Below, piece after piece: positions 9,304-17,514 of a stretch of DNA of 64,000 nucleotides. Position 1 is the first letter of the stretch. Each line of letters begins with the position of its first letter. Below the pieces are notes generated by a model, which was not told where the DNA came from, searched no databases, and was given only the letters and a program-made list of their open reading frames with translations. The DNA lies in the NCBI RefSeq assembly GCF_022678645.1, contig NZ_JALBWV010000017.1:1-64000 (forward strand), written 5' to 3'. Both the position numbers and the translations under genes were made by a program. This DNA comes from Saccharopolyspora soli (GTDB taxonomy: Bacteria > Actinomycetota > Actinomycetes > Mycobacteriales > Pseudonocardiaceae).

Positions 9304-9369
9304 GATGTCAATACCCGCGACGGATCCTGGATGTTGCTGCTAGGTAAACGCCATCCGGGTGTTGACATC
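9304..9369. promoter_or_regulatory. Divergent promoter region with 14-bp inverted repeat
   Basis: GATGTCAATACCCG (9304-9317) and CGGGTGTTGACATC (9356-9369) are inverted copies with one mismatch. Each arm carries a TTGACA-like -35 hexamer pointing outward in its own direction (minus strand at the left arm, plus strand at 9362-9367). This suggests two back-to-back promoters, or a shared regulator site placed over both -35 boxes. The -10 elements are not clear. Confidence 0.5.
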
Positions 9370-9412
9370 GCGAAGTCGCGGCTGCTTCCATGAGCCAGCT
9401 CAAAGGTCTGAT

Positions 9413-9426
9413 CGCATACCAATAAT
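9413..9426. promoter_or_regulatory. Putative FadR-type operator, operon side
   Basis: CGCATACCAATAAT holds the inverted copy of the ATTGGTATG core found at 9249-9257. It lies about 13 bases upstream of the GGAAGGAG ribosome binding site of the glutamine synthetase-like gene. A bound regulator here would block transcription or early elongation. Confidence 0.4.
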
Positions 9427-9452
9427 GATCGTCCTGCCGGAAGGAGCCCGTC

Positions 9453-10808
9453 GTGGCGCGCAACGAGTTGACCGTGGAACGGCTGCGCGATCTGGTCGCC
9501 TCCGGCGAGGTGGACACCGTCGTCGTCGCGTTGACCGACATGCAGGGCAGGTTGCAGGGCAAGCGCTGTTCGGCCCGCTACTTCCTGGACGAAGTCCTCG
9601 ACCACGGCACCGAAGCCTGCAACTACTTGCTCGCGGTCGACGTCGATATGGCCACTGTGGACGGTTATGCGCTGACCTCGTGGGAGACCGGCTACGGCGA
9701 TTTCGTGCTGCGCCCGGACCTCGGCACCCTACGCCGGATTCCCTGGCAGGAAGCGACGGCGCTGGTGCTCTGCGATGTGCTGTGGCACTCGGGCGAGCCG
9801 GTTGCCCCGTCGCCGCGACAGGTGCTCCAGCGGCAGCTCGACCGGCTCGCGGAGCTGGGGCTCGCCGCGCACGTCGGGACCGAGTTGGAGTTCCTGGTCT
9901 TCCGCGACACCTACGAGCAGGCGTGGGACAAGCGTTACCACGAGCTCACCCCGATCAACCAGTACAACGTGGACTACTCGATCGCCGGTACCGGTCGGAT
10001 CGAGGGACTGCTGCGGCGGATCCGCAACGACATGACCGGTGCGGGGCTCTACGTCGAGTCGGCGAAAGGCGAGTGCAACTTCGGCCAGCACGAGATCGCC
10101 ATCCGCTACGCGGACGCGCTGACCAGCTGCGACAACCACGCGCTCTACAAGAACGGCGCCAAGGAGATCGCCGCGCAGCAGGGCGTGAGCCTGACCTTCA
10201 TGGCCAAGTACGACGCCAGGGAAGGCAATTCCTGCCACATCCACGTCAGCCTGCGCGACGCGGGCGGTTCGGCCATGCCCGGCGACGGCGAGCACGGGTT
10301 CTCGCCGGTCATGGCGCACTTCATCGCTGGCCAGCTGGCCTGCCTGCCGGAGTTGACCTACTTCCTGGCGCCGAACATCAACTCCTACAAGCGTTTCGCG
10401 CCGGGTAGTTTCGCGCCCACGGCGATCGCGTGGGGCCGGGACAACCGCACCTGCGCGCTGCGGGTCGTCGGACACGGCGAGAGCTTGCGGGTGGAGAACA
10501 GGGTGCCCGGCGGCGACGTCAACCCGTACCTGGCGGTGGCGGCGATACTCGCGGCCGGACTGCACGGGATTTCCGAGGAACTGCCGCTGGAGCCGATGCT
10601 GTCGGGCAACGCTTACGCCTCGGACAAGGACACGGTTCCCACCACGTTGCGGGATGCCGCGCTGTTGCTGGCGGAGAGCAAGGTCGCGGTCGAGGCGTTC
10701 GGCCAGGAGGTCGTCGACCACTACGTCAACGCGGCCCGCGTCGAGTTGGCCGCGTTCGACTCCGCGATCACCGACTGGGAGCGCATCCGTGGTTTCGAGC
10801 GTCTCTGA
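9453..10808 (+). CDS. Glutamine synthetase-like gamma-glutamyl-amine ligase
   Basis: GS-family ATP-dependent ligase of 451 aa. An N-terminal beta-grasp part (VVVALTDMQGRLQGKR) is followed by the catalytic domain with VGTELEFLVF, the ATP/metal motif KGECNFGQHEIAIRYADAL, the SCHIHVSL motif and NRTCALRV. It resembles PuuA/GlnA3/GlnA4-type enzymes that ligate glutamate to an amine rather than GlnA itself. GTG at 9453 has GGAAGGAG upstream. It heads an operon with an amidotransferase-fold hydrolase, an aldehyde dehydrogenase, an SDR and a FadR-like regulator. The neighbouring ethanolamine-type permease suggests gamma-glutamylethanolamide synthesis, as described for Streptomyces coelicolor GlnA4. 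Polyamines or other monoamines remain possible substrates. Confidence 0.88.
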   Translation: MARNELTVERLRDLVASGEVDTVVVALTDMQGRLQGKRCSARYFLDEVLDHGTEACNYLLAVDVDMATVDGYALTSWETGYGDFVLRPDLGTLRRIPWQEATALVLCDVLWHSGEPVAPSPRQVLQRQLDRLAELGLAAHVGTELEFLVFRDTYEQAWDKRYHELTPINQYNVDYSIAGTGRIEGLLRRIRNDMTGAGLYVESAKGECNFGQHEIAIRYADALTSCDNHALYKNGAKEIAAQQGVSLTFMAKYDAREGNSCHIHVSLRDAGGSAMPGDGEHGFSPVMAHFIAGQLACLPELTYFLAPNINSYKRFAPGSFAPTAIAWGRDNRTCALRVVGHGESLRVENRVPGGDVNPYLAVAAILAAGLHGISEELPLEPMLSGNAYASDKDTVPTTLRDAALLLAESKVAVEAFGQEVVDHYVNAARVELAAFDSAITDWERIRGFERL

Positions 10809-11511
10809 CCGTCCGCTCATCGGCATCAGCACCTACGTCGAGACGGCCAGCTGGGGGGTCTGGAACCGCGAAGCGGCACTCCTGCCCACGACCTACGTCA
10901 ACGCAGTGCACCGAAGTGGCGGGATTCCGGTTCTGCTACCGGTTCTTCCGGATTCGGCGGACCTGTCCTTGTCCAGTGTGGACGCGCTCGTGCTGGCAGG
11001 TGGCCCGGATGTGGACCCGGCCCGATACGGCAACCTGCCGCATGCGGAGCTCGGCCCAACGCAACCGCACCGGGACGACTGGGAGATCCGACTCCTGCAC
11101 GCCGCGCTCGAACACGATGTGCCCGTCCTCGGCGTCTGCCGGGGAGCGCAGATCATGAACGTGGCACTCGGCGGGACGCTGCACCAGCACCTGCCGGACC
11201 TGGTCGAACATCGCCAACACCAGCCATCGCCAAGGGTTTTCGGTCGCAACCAGGTGAAACTTCAGCCGGGCAGCCGGATCGCGTCGGCGCTCGGCGAGCA
11301 GGTCGAGGTCCCGTGTTACCACCACCAGGCGTTGGACGACATCGCAGCGGCACTCGACGTGGTGGGCCGGGCAGAGGACGGAACAGTCGAAGCGGTGGAG
11401 GTCACCGGGCGTCGTTTCGCCATCGGGGTGCAATGGCATCCAGAAGAAGACACAGCGGACGATCAGCTGTTCGGAGCGCTTGCCGCAGCAGCGAAGGAGG
11501 TACGCGGGTGA
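10789..11511 (+). CDS. Class I glutamine amidotransferase-like gamma-glutamyl hydrolase (PuuD-like)
   Basis: PuuD-like protein of 240 aa from peptidase family C26. It should hydrolyse the gamma-glutamyl bond of the oxidised intermediate and release glutamate. It has LVLAGGPDVDPARYG, the nucleophile Cys in LGVCRGAQIMNVALGG and the catalytic His-Glu in VQWHPEE. The GTG at 10789 has GGGAG at 10777-10781 and lies inside the end of the ligase gene, a 20-base overlap. Its stop overlaps the aldehyde dehydrogenase start by 4 bases. A longer frame upstream shadows the ligase gene and has no GATase sequence. Confidence 0.88.
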   Translation: MVSSVSDRPLIGISTYVETASWGVWNREAALLPTTYVNAVHRSGGIPVLLPVLPDSADLSLSSVDALVLAGGPDVDPARYGNLPHAELGPTQPHRDDWEIRLLHAALEHDVPVLGVCRGAQIMNVALGGTLHQHLPDLVEHRQHQPSPRVFGRNQVKLQPGSRIASALGEQVEVPCYHHQALDDIAAALDVVGRAEDGTVEAVEVTGRRFAIGVQWHPEEDTADDQLFGALAAAAKEVRG

Positions 11512-12878
11512 CCACCGCGCATGACGTCATCAACCCCGCGACCGAGCAGGTCGTGACGACCGTGCAGCTGTGCTCCGTCGAGGACACCGACGCGGCCATC
11601 GCGCTGGCGGTTCGCGCGCAGCGGTCGTGGAGCGCGCTCCCGCCTGCTGAGCGGGGGCGGTTGCTCCGGCGGTTCGCCGGAGCTGTTGACGCTGACATCG
11701 AGACACTTGCGCGGCTGGAGGTCAGCAACTCCGGACACACCATCGGCAACGCGCGCGGCGAGGCGGGCAACGTCCGGGATGTGCTGGAGTACTACGCCGC
11801 AGCACCGGATCGGTTGTTCGGCAAGCAGATTCCGGTGGCCGGTGGGGTGAACGTCACCTTCCAGGAGCCACTGGGCGTGGTCGGGGTGATCGTGCCCTGG
11901 AACTTCCCGATGCCCATCGCGGCCTGGGGCTTCGCCCCGGCCCTCGCGGCGGGCAACGCCGTCGTGCTCAAACCGGCTGAGCTGACGCCGCTCACCGCGA
12001 TCCGGCTCGGCGAACTCGCGTTGGAAGCCGGGCTTCCGGACGGACTGCTGCAGGTCCTGCCGGGCCGGGGATCGGTTGTCGGGGAACGTTTCGTCACCCA
12101 TCCCGACGTGCGCAAGGTGGTCTTCACCGGCTCCACCGCGGTCGGCCAGCGCATCATGGCCGGTTGCGCGAGCCAGGTGAAGCGCGTGACATTGGAACTG
12201 GGCGGCAAGAGCGCGAACATCGTCTTCGGTGACGCCGACCTGGAACGCGCAGCCGCGACGGCGCCGTACGGGGTTTTCGACAACGCCGGGCAGGACTGCT
12301 GTGCCCGTTCCCGGATCCTGGTGCAGCGCAGCGTTTACGACCGGTTCATGGAGCTGCTGGAACCGGCGGTGCGCGGCGTGGTCGTCGGCGACCCGAGCGA
12401 GGAGAAGACCGAGATGGGGCCGCTGATCTCGGCGCAGCACCAGGCCAAGGTCGCCGGATACGTGCCCGACGGCGCGCCGGTGGCGTTCCGCGGCGATGCG
12501 CCCTCGGGCACGGGATTCTGGTTCCCACCAACGGTTCTCACTACCGGACTGACCGATCCCGCGTTCACCGAGGAGATCTTCGGGCCGGTGGTGGCGGTGG
12601 TGCCCTTCGACGACGAGGCCGACGCGGTGCGCATCGCCAACGCCACCGAGTACGGCCTGTCCGGATCGATCTGGACCCGCGATGTCGCCCGCGCGCTCCG
12701 GGTGTCGCGGGCGGTCGAGGCCGGGAACCTGTCGGTCAACTCGCACTCGTCGGTGCGCTACAACACGCCGTTCGGTGGATTCAAGCAATCCGGGCTCGGC
12801 CGCGAGCTCGGACCGGACGCGGTCGACGCGTTCACCGAGACCAAGAACGTTTTCATCCCCACCACGGAGGACGCGTGA
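11508..12878 (+). CDS. NAD(P)-dependent aldehyde dehydrogenase
   Basis: ALDH-superfamily enzyme of 456 aa, slightly shorter than the usual 480-500. The cofactor region shows VPWNFPMPIAAW and the FTGSTAVGQ motif; catalytic Glu lies in LELGGKSANIVF and catalytic Cys in FDNAGQDCCARSR. It probably oxidises the gamma-glutamyl-aldehyde formed from the glutamylated amine or amino alcohol to the acid, as PuuC does in the Puu pathway. GTG at 11508 overlaps the previous stop (GTGA) with AAGGAGG just before it. The SDR gene follows 39 bases later. Confidence 0.93.
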   Translation: MTTAHDVINPATEQVVTTVQLCSVEDTDAAIALAVRAQRSWSALPPAERGRLLRRFAGAVDADIETLARLEVSNSGHTIGNARGEAGNVRDVLEYYAAAPDRLFGKQIPVAGGVNVTFQEPLGVVGVIVPWNFPMPIAAWGFAPALAAGNAVVLKPAELTPLTAIRLGELALEAGLPDGLLQVLPGRGSVVGERFVTHPDVRKVVFTGSTAVGQRIMAGCASQVKRVTLELGGKSANIVFGDADLERAAATAPYGVFDNAGQDCCARSRILVQRSVYDRFMELLEPAVRGVVVGDPSEEKTEMGPLISAQHQAKVAGYVPDGAPVAFRGDAPSGTGFWFPPTVLTTGLTDPAFTEEIFGPVVAVVPFDDEADAVRIANATEYGLSGSIWTRDVARALRVSRAVEAGNLSVNSHSSVRYNTPFGGFKQSGLGRELGPDAVDAFTETKNVFIPTTEDA

Positions 12879-12917
12879 GTCCAGGTGCGGGTGTCCCGCG
12901 AGAAACAGGAGTGAGCA

Positions 12918-13685
12918 ATGCCGGAACGTCTGCAGGACCGCGTCGCCGTCATCACCGGCGGTGCCAGCGGGATCGGCCTGGCCACCGCTCGCCGGTTCAC
13001 CGCCGAGGGAGCCAAGGTAGTCATCGCCGACCTCGACGCGGACACCGGCAAGCGCGCCGCTGATGAGGTGGGCGGACTGTTCGTGCCGACCGACGTAACC
13101 GACGCCGACGCGGTCGCGCAACTGTTCGCCACCGTCGATGCTGAGTTCGGTTCGATCGACATCGCCTTCAACAACGCGGGCATCTCACCGCCGGATGATG
13201 ACTCCATCCTGGACACCGGGATCGAAGCCTGGCGGAAGGTGCAGGAGGTCAACCTCACCTCGGTCTACCTGTGCTGCAAGCACGTCCTGCCGTACATGCG
13301 ACGGCAGGGCAGGGGTTCGATCATCAACACCGCGTCGTTCGTGGCGGTGATGGGCGCGGCCACCTCGCAGATCTCCTACACCGCGAGCAAGGGCGGTGTG
13401 CTGGCGATGTCCCGCGAACTCGGCGTGCAGTTCGCGCGGGAAGGCATCCGGGTGAACGCGCTGTGTCCCGGCCCGGTGAACACCCCGTTGTTGCAGGAGC
13501 TGTTCGCCAAGGATCCGGAGCGCGCCGAGCGGCGGCTGGTGCACGTCCCGATGGGGCGTTTCGCCGAAGCGAGCGAGATCGCGGCGGCGGTCGCCTTCCT
13601 GGCCAGCGACGACGCATCGTTCATCACCGCGTCGCAGTTCCTGGTGGACGGCGGGATCTCGGGCGCGTACGTCACGCCGCTGTGA
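12918..13685 (+). CDS. Short-chain dehydrogenase/reductase
   Basis: Classical SDR of 255 aa. The Rossmann motif is TGGASGIG; NNAG is at about residue 83; the catalytic Ser-Tyr-Lys is visible as NTAS, then SYTASKGG. It ends with FLVDGGISGAYV, typical of the family. ATG at 12918 has a GGAGTGAG-type RBS. In the operon it could oxidise a hydroxyl group such as the alcohol of a gamma-glutamyl-ethanolamide, feeding the aldehyde dehydrogenase. That order of reactions is inference. Annotation tools will probably call it a 3-oxoacyl-ACP reductase by default. Confidence 0.9.
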   Translation: MPERLQDRVAVITGGASGIGLATARRFTAEGAKVVIADLDADTGKRAADEVGGLFVPTDVTDADAVAQLFATVDAEFGSIDIAFNNAGISPPDDDSILDTGIEAWRKVQEVNLTSVYLCCKHVLPYMRRQGRGSIINTASFVAVMGAATSQISYTASKGGVLAMSRELGVQFAREGIRVNALCPGPVNTPLLQELFAKDPERAERRLVHVPMGRFAEASEIAAAVAFLASDDASFITASQFLVDGGISGAYVTPL

Positions 13686-13731
13686 TACTGCCGCGGCGGC
13701 CGATACCGAAGTTGAGCTGGGGGAGAGGGAC

Positions 13732-14478
13732 GTGACCAGCCAGAACGAGACGCTGGTGCTGCAGAACCGGGCTAGCGAAGCGTTGTTCCGCGCGGTGCGC
13801 ACGGGCAACGCGTTCGAGGAGACTGTGGAGCGCCTGTTGCAGGCCATCCGGCTCGGCGTGGTGGCGCCGGGGGAGCGGTTGCCCGCGGAGCGCGAGCTGG
13901 CGACTCGGCTCAACGTCAGCCGGGTGACGCTGCGGGAGGCGATCCGGGCGTTGCAGGAGTCCGGTTACGTCGAGTCCCGCCGAGGCCGCTACGGCGGCAC
14001 GTTCGTCAACGTCGAACCGGCCCGACCGCACCGCAAAGGGCCGCGCCGCATCGCTCGGGAGATGGGCGTCGATCTGCACGACGCCCTGACGCACCGGCAC
14101 GTGCTGGAGGTCGGCGCGGCCGAACAGGCCGCCGTCCGCGAGCTCGGCGAAGCCGAACGAGCACACCTGGTGTCGCGGCTGTCCGAAGCGGGCACCGCGG
14201 AGCTGCACAACTACCGGCGGATGGACTCGCGGCTGCACCTGGCGATCGCCGAGCTCACCGGCTCGGCGTCGCTGACCTCGGCGGTCGCCGACGTGCGGAT
14301 GCGGCTCAACGAACTGCTCGACGCGATTCCCCTGCTGGAGCGAAACATCGCGCACTCCAACGAACAGCACGAGGAAGTGGTGCGCGCCATCCTCGACGGT
14401 GACCCGACCGCTGCCCGCCGGTCGATGGCCGAACACCTGGAAGGCACGGCGTCGCTGCTACGCGGCTTCCTGTCGTGA
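13732..14478 (+). CDS. FadR-subfamily GntR regulator
   Basis: GntR-family regulator of 248 aa. The N-terminal winged helix (about residues 28-95) contains LPAERELATRLNVSRVTLRE, and the C-terminal all-helical FCD domain (about 105-240) has the expected metal/ligand His positions (MDSRLHLAIAE and later HSNEQHEEVVRAI). GTG at 13732 follows GGGGGAGAGGG. As the last gene of the amine operon it likely represses it and the divergent permease, and ATTGGTATG sites at 9249 and 9415 are candidate operators. Its stop codon lies inside the palindrome 14472-14517. Confidence 0.9.
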   Translation: MTSQNETLVLQNRASEALFRAVRTGNAFEETVERLLQAIRLGVVAPGERLPAERELATRLNVSRVTLREAIRALQESGYVESRRGRYGGTFVNVEPARPHRKGPRRIAREMGVDLHDALTHRHVLEVGAAEQAAVRELGEAERAHLVSRLSEAGTAELHNYRRMDSRLHLAIAELTGSASLTSAVADVRMRLNELLDAIPLLERNIAHSNEQHEEVVRAILDGDPTAARRSMAEHLEGTASLLRGFLS

Positions 14479-14517
14479 GTGCGTAACCGGGCTCCAACCC
14501 GGCTGCGCACTCACGAC
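14472..14517. repeat. Dispersed palindrome, family A (copy 1)
   Basis: A hairpin with outer arms GTCGTGAGTGC and GCACTCACGAC and a variable inner stem (ACCGGG...CCCGGC). The FadR-like stop codon is part of the left arm. Five related copies occur at 19608, 30265, 31717, 42246 and 48312. Confidence 0.8.
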
Positions 14518-14533
14518 CCCGTTCAGGGGACGA

Positions 14534-14580
14534 GTGAAGGGCACCTTTTACCAAGTAAGTTGGTAAGAGGTGCCCTTCAC
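14534..14580. repeat. Dispersed palindrome, family B (copy 1)
   Basis: A 47-bp near-perfect hairpin with arms GTGAAGGGCACCTTTTACCA and its complement and a core ACCAAGTAAGTTGGT. It may terminate the upstream operon. Related copies occur at 37020 and 51622. Confidence 0.8.
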
Positions 14581-14613
14581 CTCGCGTTTCGGCAGGTGCT
14601 GAACAGGGGAACT

Positions 14614-15360
14614 ATGCTTCTTCGGGTGGCGGAATACCGGATCGACGATCTCGCTCGGGCCGCGGGCACGACCGTGCGCAACGTGCGCGTCTACCAGGAC
14701 CGGGAGTTGTTGCCGCCGCCTCGTCGGGAGGGGCGGACGGCTATCTACTCCGACGCGCACTTGGTGCGGCTTCGGCTGATCATCAACATGCTGGAGCGCG
14801 GCTACGCATTCGCCCAGATCAAGGAGATGATCTCGGCCTGGGAATCCGGCCGCAGCCTCGGCGAAGTGCTCGGGCTGGAAGAGGTCGTCGGGGCTTCCTG
14901 GGCGGAAGAGGCACCGCGCGCCGTCACGGTCGCCGAGTTGCGCGAGAAGTTCGGCAAGCAGTTCGCCCCGGCCAACATCAAGCGATCGATCGAGCTGGGC
15001 TTGCTGGAGCGGCGCGGTCGCGGATTCGTCGCACCCAGCCCGCAACTGCTCGACGCGGGTGCCGAGCTGGTCGGCCTCGGGGTGCCGCTGAGCGCGGTGC
15101 TCGACCTGGCCGAGCAGTTGCAGCAGGACATCGACCACGTGGCCGGGATCCTGGTGGAGGTGGTGCGCGAGCACGTGCTGACCCGCCCGGTGCCCACCGA
15201 TGACGAGATCCCGTACTACTCCGATGTGATGCAACGGCTTCGGCCATTGGTGATGTCCGCGCTCAACGCCGCCGCGGCCCGCTCGGCCGAGCGGGTGATC
15301 CCCGAAGTGCTCGGCGACCGCCTGGTCGAATTGCTGGAGCGCACCAACCAGCACTCCTGA
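14614..15360 (+). CDS. MerR-family transcriptional regulator
   Basis: MerR-type regulator of 248 aa. The N-terminal winged helix (YRIDDLARAAGTTVRNVRVY, then DRELLPPPRREGRTAIYSDA) is followed by a helical region and a C-terminal domain of about 150 residues without the metal-binding cysteines of the metal-sensing subgroup. ATG at 14614 follows AGGGGA by about 5 bases; a GTG 12 bases downstream is an alternative. It is flanked by the palindromes 14472-14580 and by the Cys leader region, so it is probably monocistronic. The target is unknown. Confidence 0.88.
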   Translation: MLLRVAEYRIDDLARAAGTTVRNVRVYQDRELLPPPRREGRTAIYSDAHLVRLRLIINMLERGYAFAQIKEMISAWESGRSLGEVLGLEEVVGASWAEEAPRAVTVAELREKFGKQFAPANIKRSIELGLLERRGRGFVAPSPQLLDAGAELVGLGVPLSAVLDLAEQLQQDIDHVAGILVEVVREHVLTRPVPTDDEIPYYSDVMQRLRPLVMSALNAAAARSAERVIPEVLGDRLVELLERTNQHS

Positions 15361-15452
15361 CCCGCCGAGGTTCGTCCGATGTGGACTTTCCGGGTTTCTC
15401 AGCGATTGGGACGTTGTTCCCCGACCCCGGCTCGTCCGTTTATCCTCGGCCC

Positions 15453-15527
15453 GTGATCTCGCCCAACACGTTCGTCGAACGACGCGCCATCGATCTGATG
15501 CGCGTCACGTGTTGCTCATGTCGTTGA
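15453..15527 (+). CDS. Cysteine-rich leader peptide of the organosulfur operon
   Basis: A 24-codon frame (GTG start) ends with ...RRAIDLMRVTCCSCR before TGA. The pattern of a basic run, an (V/I)DL(x)R core and terminal Cys codons matches the small leader peptides found upstream of sulfur-assimilation genes in Actinobacteria. Four cysteine-rich positions (Cys-Cys-Ser-Cys) in the last five codons would sense charged tRNA-Cys. TATCCT at 15441-15446 lies about 6 bases before the GTG, so the transcript may be leaderless. The following 100 bases hold GC-rich inverted segments (CCCGGCCCTTCGG, CCCGATATTCGGG), candidate attenuator parts before the SsuA-like gene at 15627. Confidence 0.72.
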   Translation: MISPNTFVERRAIDLMRVTCCSCR

Positions 15528-15626
15528 GCTGACGGCACTTTCACCTCCCGGCCCTTCGGCCTCTCAACCCGATATTCGGGTCTCCTTCGTCATGCGCCTG
15601 AGAACGCGCCCAGAAGTAGGTAACAG

Positions 15627-16736
15627 ATGTCCTCATCGCGCCTGGCCGGGCGCATTCGCCTGGCCCGACAACGAAAATCCACCACCACGACCATCGCGTC
15701 GCTGATCGCGCTGCTCGCACTCGCCGGTTGCGGCTCCGGCGGCGAAGCGGGCGGGCTGGCCGCTGATGCGCCGCTGCCCACCACCATCCCACCGGAGACC
15801 AAGCTGGTCGTCGCGGACCAGCAGGAACGGCTGCAGAGCCTGTTCCGAGCCTCCGGGGAGTTCGACAAGATGCCGGTCAAGCCCGAGTTCGCCAACTTCA
15901 CCGGTGGCCCCGAGGTGCTGGAGGCGTTCCGCTCCGAGGCCGCGGACGTCGCCATCGTCGGCGATACCCCGCCGATCCACGCCCAAGCTTCCGGGGAGGA
16001 CGTGCCGATCATCGCGGCGTACCAGGTCGATCCCAATTCGACCCGCTTCGCGGTGGCCCCCGGCGCGAACGTGCGCACCCTGTCGGACCTGCGGGGCAAG
16101 AAGATCGCCTACGCCGAAGGCACCGCCCAGCAGACGTCCGTGCTGCGCGCGCTGGAAAAAGCCGGTTTGACCACGAACGACGTGCAGCTCGTCAGGTTGC
16201 AGTTGGCCGAGTTCAACGACGCGGTGCGCACCGGCGCGGTCGATGTCGCACCGCTCAACGAACCCCGGCTGACCCGATTCCTCGCCCAGACCGGCGGCAC
16301 GGGCACCACCCTGCCGATCGCCGACACCGACGGCACGAGCACCGGGCTCAGCTTCCTCTACACGCGGCGCGCGGCGTTGGAAGATCCCGCCAAAGCCGCA
16401 GCCATCCGGGCGTTCGTCCAGCATTTCGTCGCAGCGAGGCAGTGGGCGGCCACCCATCCCAACGAGTGGATCGACTTCTACTACGTCAAGAACCAGGGCG
16501 TGACACGTGCCGACGGCGAGCGGATCGTGGCGTCCGAAGACGAGGTCGTCTTCCCCAGGCTCGACGAATCGCTGATCGCCACCCAGCAGCACACCATCGA
16601 CCTGCTGCTGGCCGACGGTGGCCTGCCCAGGCCGCTGAACGCCCACGACCACTTCGACCGGCGATTCGACGCCGTGATCGAGGACGCGGTGCAGCGGGTC
16701 GGCGCGAGTCGAGCGGAGATCCGCCATGGCGGCTGA
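15627..16736 (+). CDS. SsuA-type ABC transporter substrate-binding lipoprotein
   Basis: Substrate-binding protein of 369 aa for aliphatic sulfonates or other organosulfur compounds. It has a basic N-terminus, a hydrophobic helix and lipobox LALAGC (Cys about residue 36), so it is an anchored lipoprotein. The periplasmic-binding fold shows VAIVGDTPPIHA and the DLRGKKIAYAEGTAQQ motif, typical of the NMT1/SsuA/TauA group. ATG at 15627 lies about 100 bases after the Cys leader peptide. It overlaps the permease gene by 11 bases. The Cys leader plus the monooxygenase downstream support a sulfur rather than nitrate or pyrimidine substrate. Confidence 0.88.
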   Translation: MSSSRLAGRIRLARQRKSTTTTIASLIALLALAGCGSGGEAGGLAADAPLPTTIPPETKLVVADQQERLQSLFRASGEFDKMPVKPEFANFTGGPEVLEAFRSEAADVAIVGDTPPIHAQASGEDVPIIAAYQVDPNSTRFAVAPGANVRTLSDLRGKKIAYAEGTAQQTSVLRALEKAGLTTNDVQLVRLQLAEFNDAVRTGAVDVAPLNEPRLTRFLAQTGGTGTTLPIADTDGTSTGLSFLYTRRAALEDPAKAAAIRAFVQHFVAARQWAATHPNEWIDFYYVKNQGVTRADGERIVASEDEVVFPRLDESLIATQQHTIDLLLADGGLPRPLNAHDHFDRRFDAVIEDAVQRVGASRAEIRHGG

Positions 16737-17514
16737 GCGCAGACGGCTGGGGCCGGGCCGCAAGATCCCGTTCTTCCGGCTGCTCGGTCCGATCGTGCTG
16801 CTGCTGGCGTGGCAGCTGACCTCGAGTGCGGGCCTGCTGTCGCCGCACACGCTCACGCCGCCCGCGCAGGTCCTGTCGACCGCCGGGGAACTGATCGCGG
16901 ATGGTCGGCTGCAATCGCACCTGCTCACGTCGTTGTGGCGGGCTTCGGTGTCGTTGCTGCTGGGCGTGTTCGTCGGGCTGGTGCTGGCGCTGGTGGCCGG
17001 GCTCAGCCGCTTCGGGGAAGCGCTGGTCGACGGGCCCGTGCAGATCAAGCGGGCGATTCCGACGCTGGCGCTGATCCCGCTGGCGATCATCTGGTTCGGC
17101 ATCGGCGAAGGCATGAAGATCACGGTGGTGACGCTGGCCGTGCTGGTGCCGATCTACCTCAACACGCACGCCGCGCTGCGCGGCGTCGACGGACGGTTCG
17201 TGGAACTGGCCGAGACCGTGCGGCTGAGCCGCTGGCAGTTCGTGCGCCGGATCGCGATTCCAGGTTCGCTGCCGGGTTTCTTCACCGGGCTGCGCATGGC
17301 GGTGACGGTTTCCTGGCTGGCGTTGGTGGTGGTGGAGCAGATCAACGCGACCAGCGGCATCGGCTCGCTGATGACGCAGGCCCGCAACTACGCGCAGACC
17401 GACATCATCGTGGTGGGCCTGGTCATCTACGCCTTGTTCGGGCTGTTGTCGGACAGCGTCGTGCGATTCGCGGAAGGGCGGGTGCTGTCATGGCGCCGAA
17501 CACTGGACAGCTGA
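16726..17514 (+). CDS. SsuC-type ABC transporter permease
   Basis: BPD-type permease of 262 aa with about six membrane helices. The EAA loop is visible as LAETVRLSRWQFVRRIAIPGSLPGF in parts (AETVRLS, then IAIPGSLPGF). The N-terminus is basic and short (MAAERRRLGPGRKIPF). ATG at 16726 overlaps the binding-protein gene by 11 bases, and its end overlaps the ATPase gene by 25 bases. It forms the channel of the organosulfur importer. Confidence 0.9.
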   Translation: MAAERRRLGPGRKIPFFRLLGPIVLLLAWQLTSSAGLLSPHTLTPPAQVLSTAGELIADGRLQSHLLTSLWRASVSLLLGVFVGLVLALVAGLSRFGEALVDGPVQIKRAIPTLALIPLAIIWFGIGEGMKITVVTLAVLVPIYLNTHAALRGVDGRFVELAETVRLSRWQFVRRIAIPGSLPGFFTGLRMAVTVSWLALVVVEQINATSGIGSLMTQARNYAQTDIIVVGLVIYALFGLLSDSVVRFAEGRVLSWRRTLDS

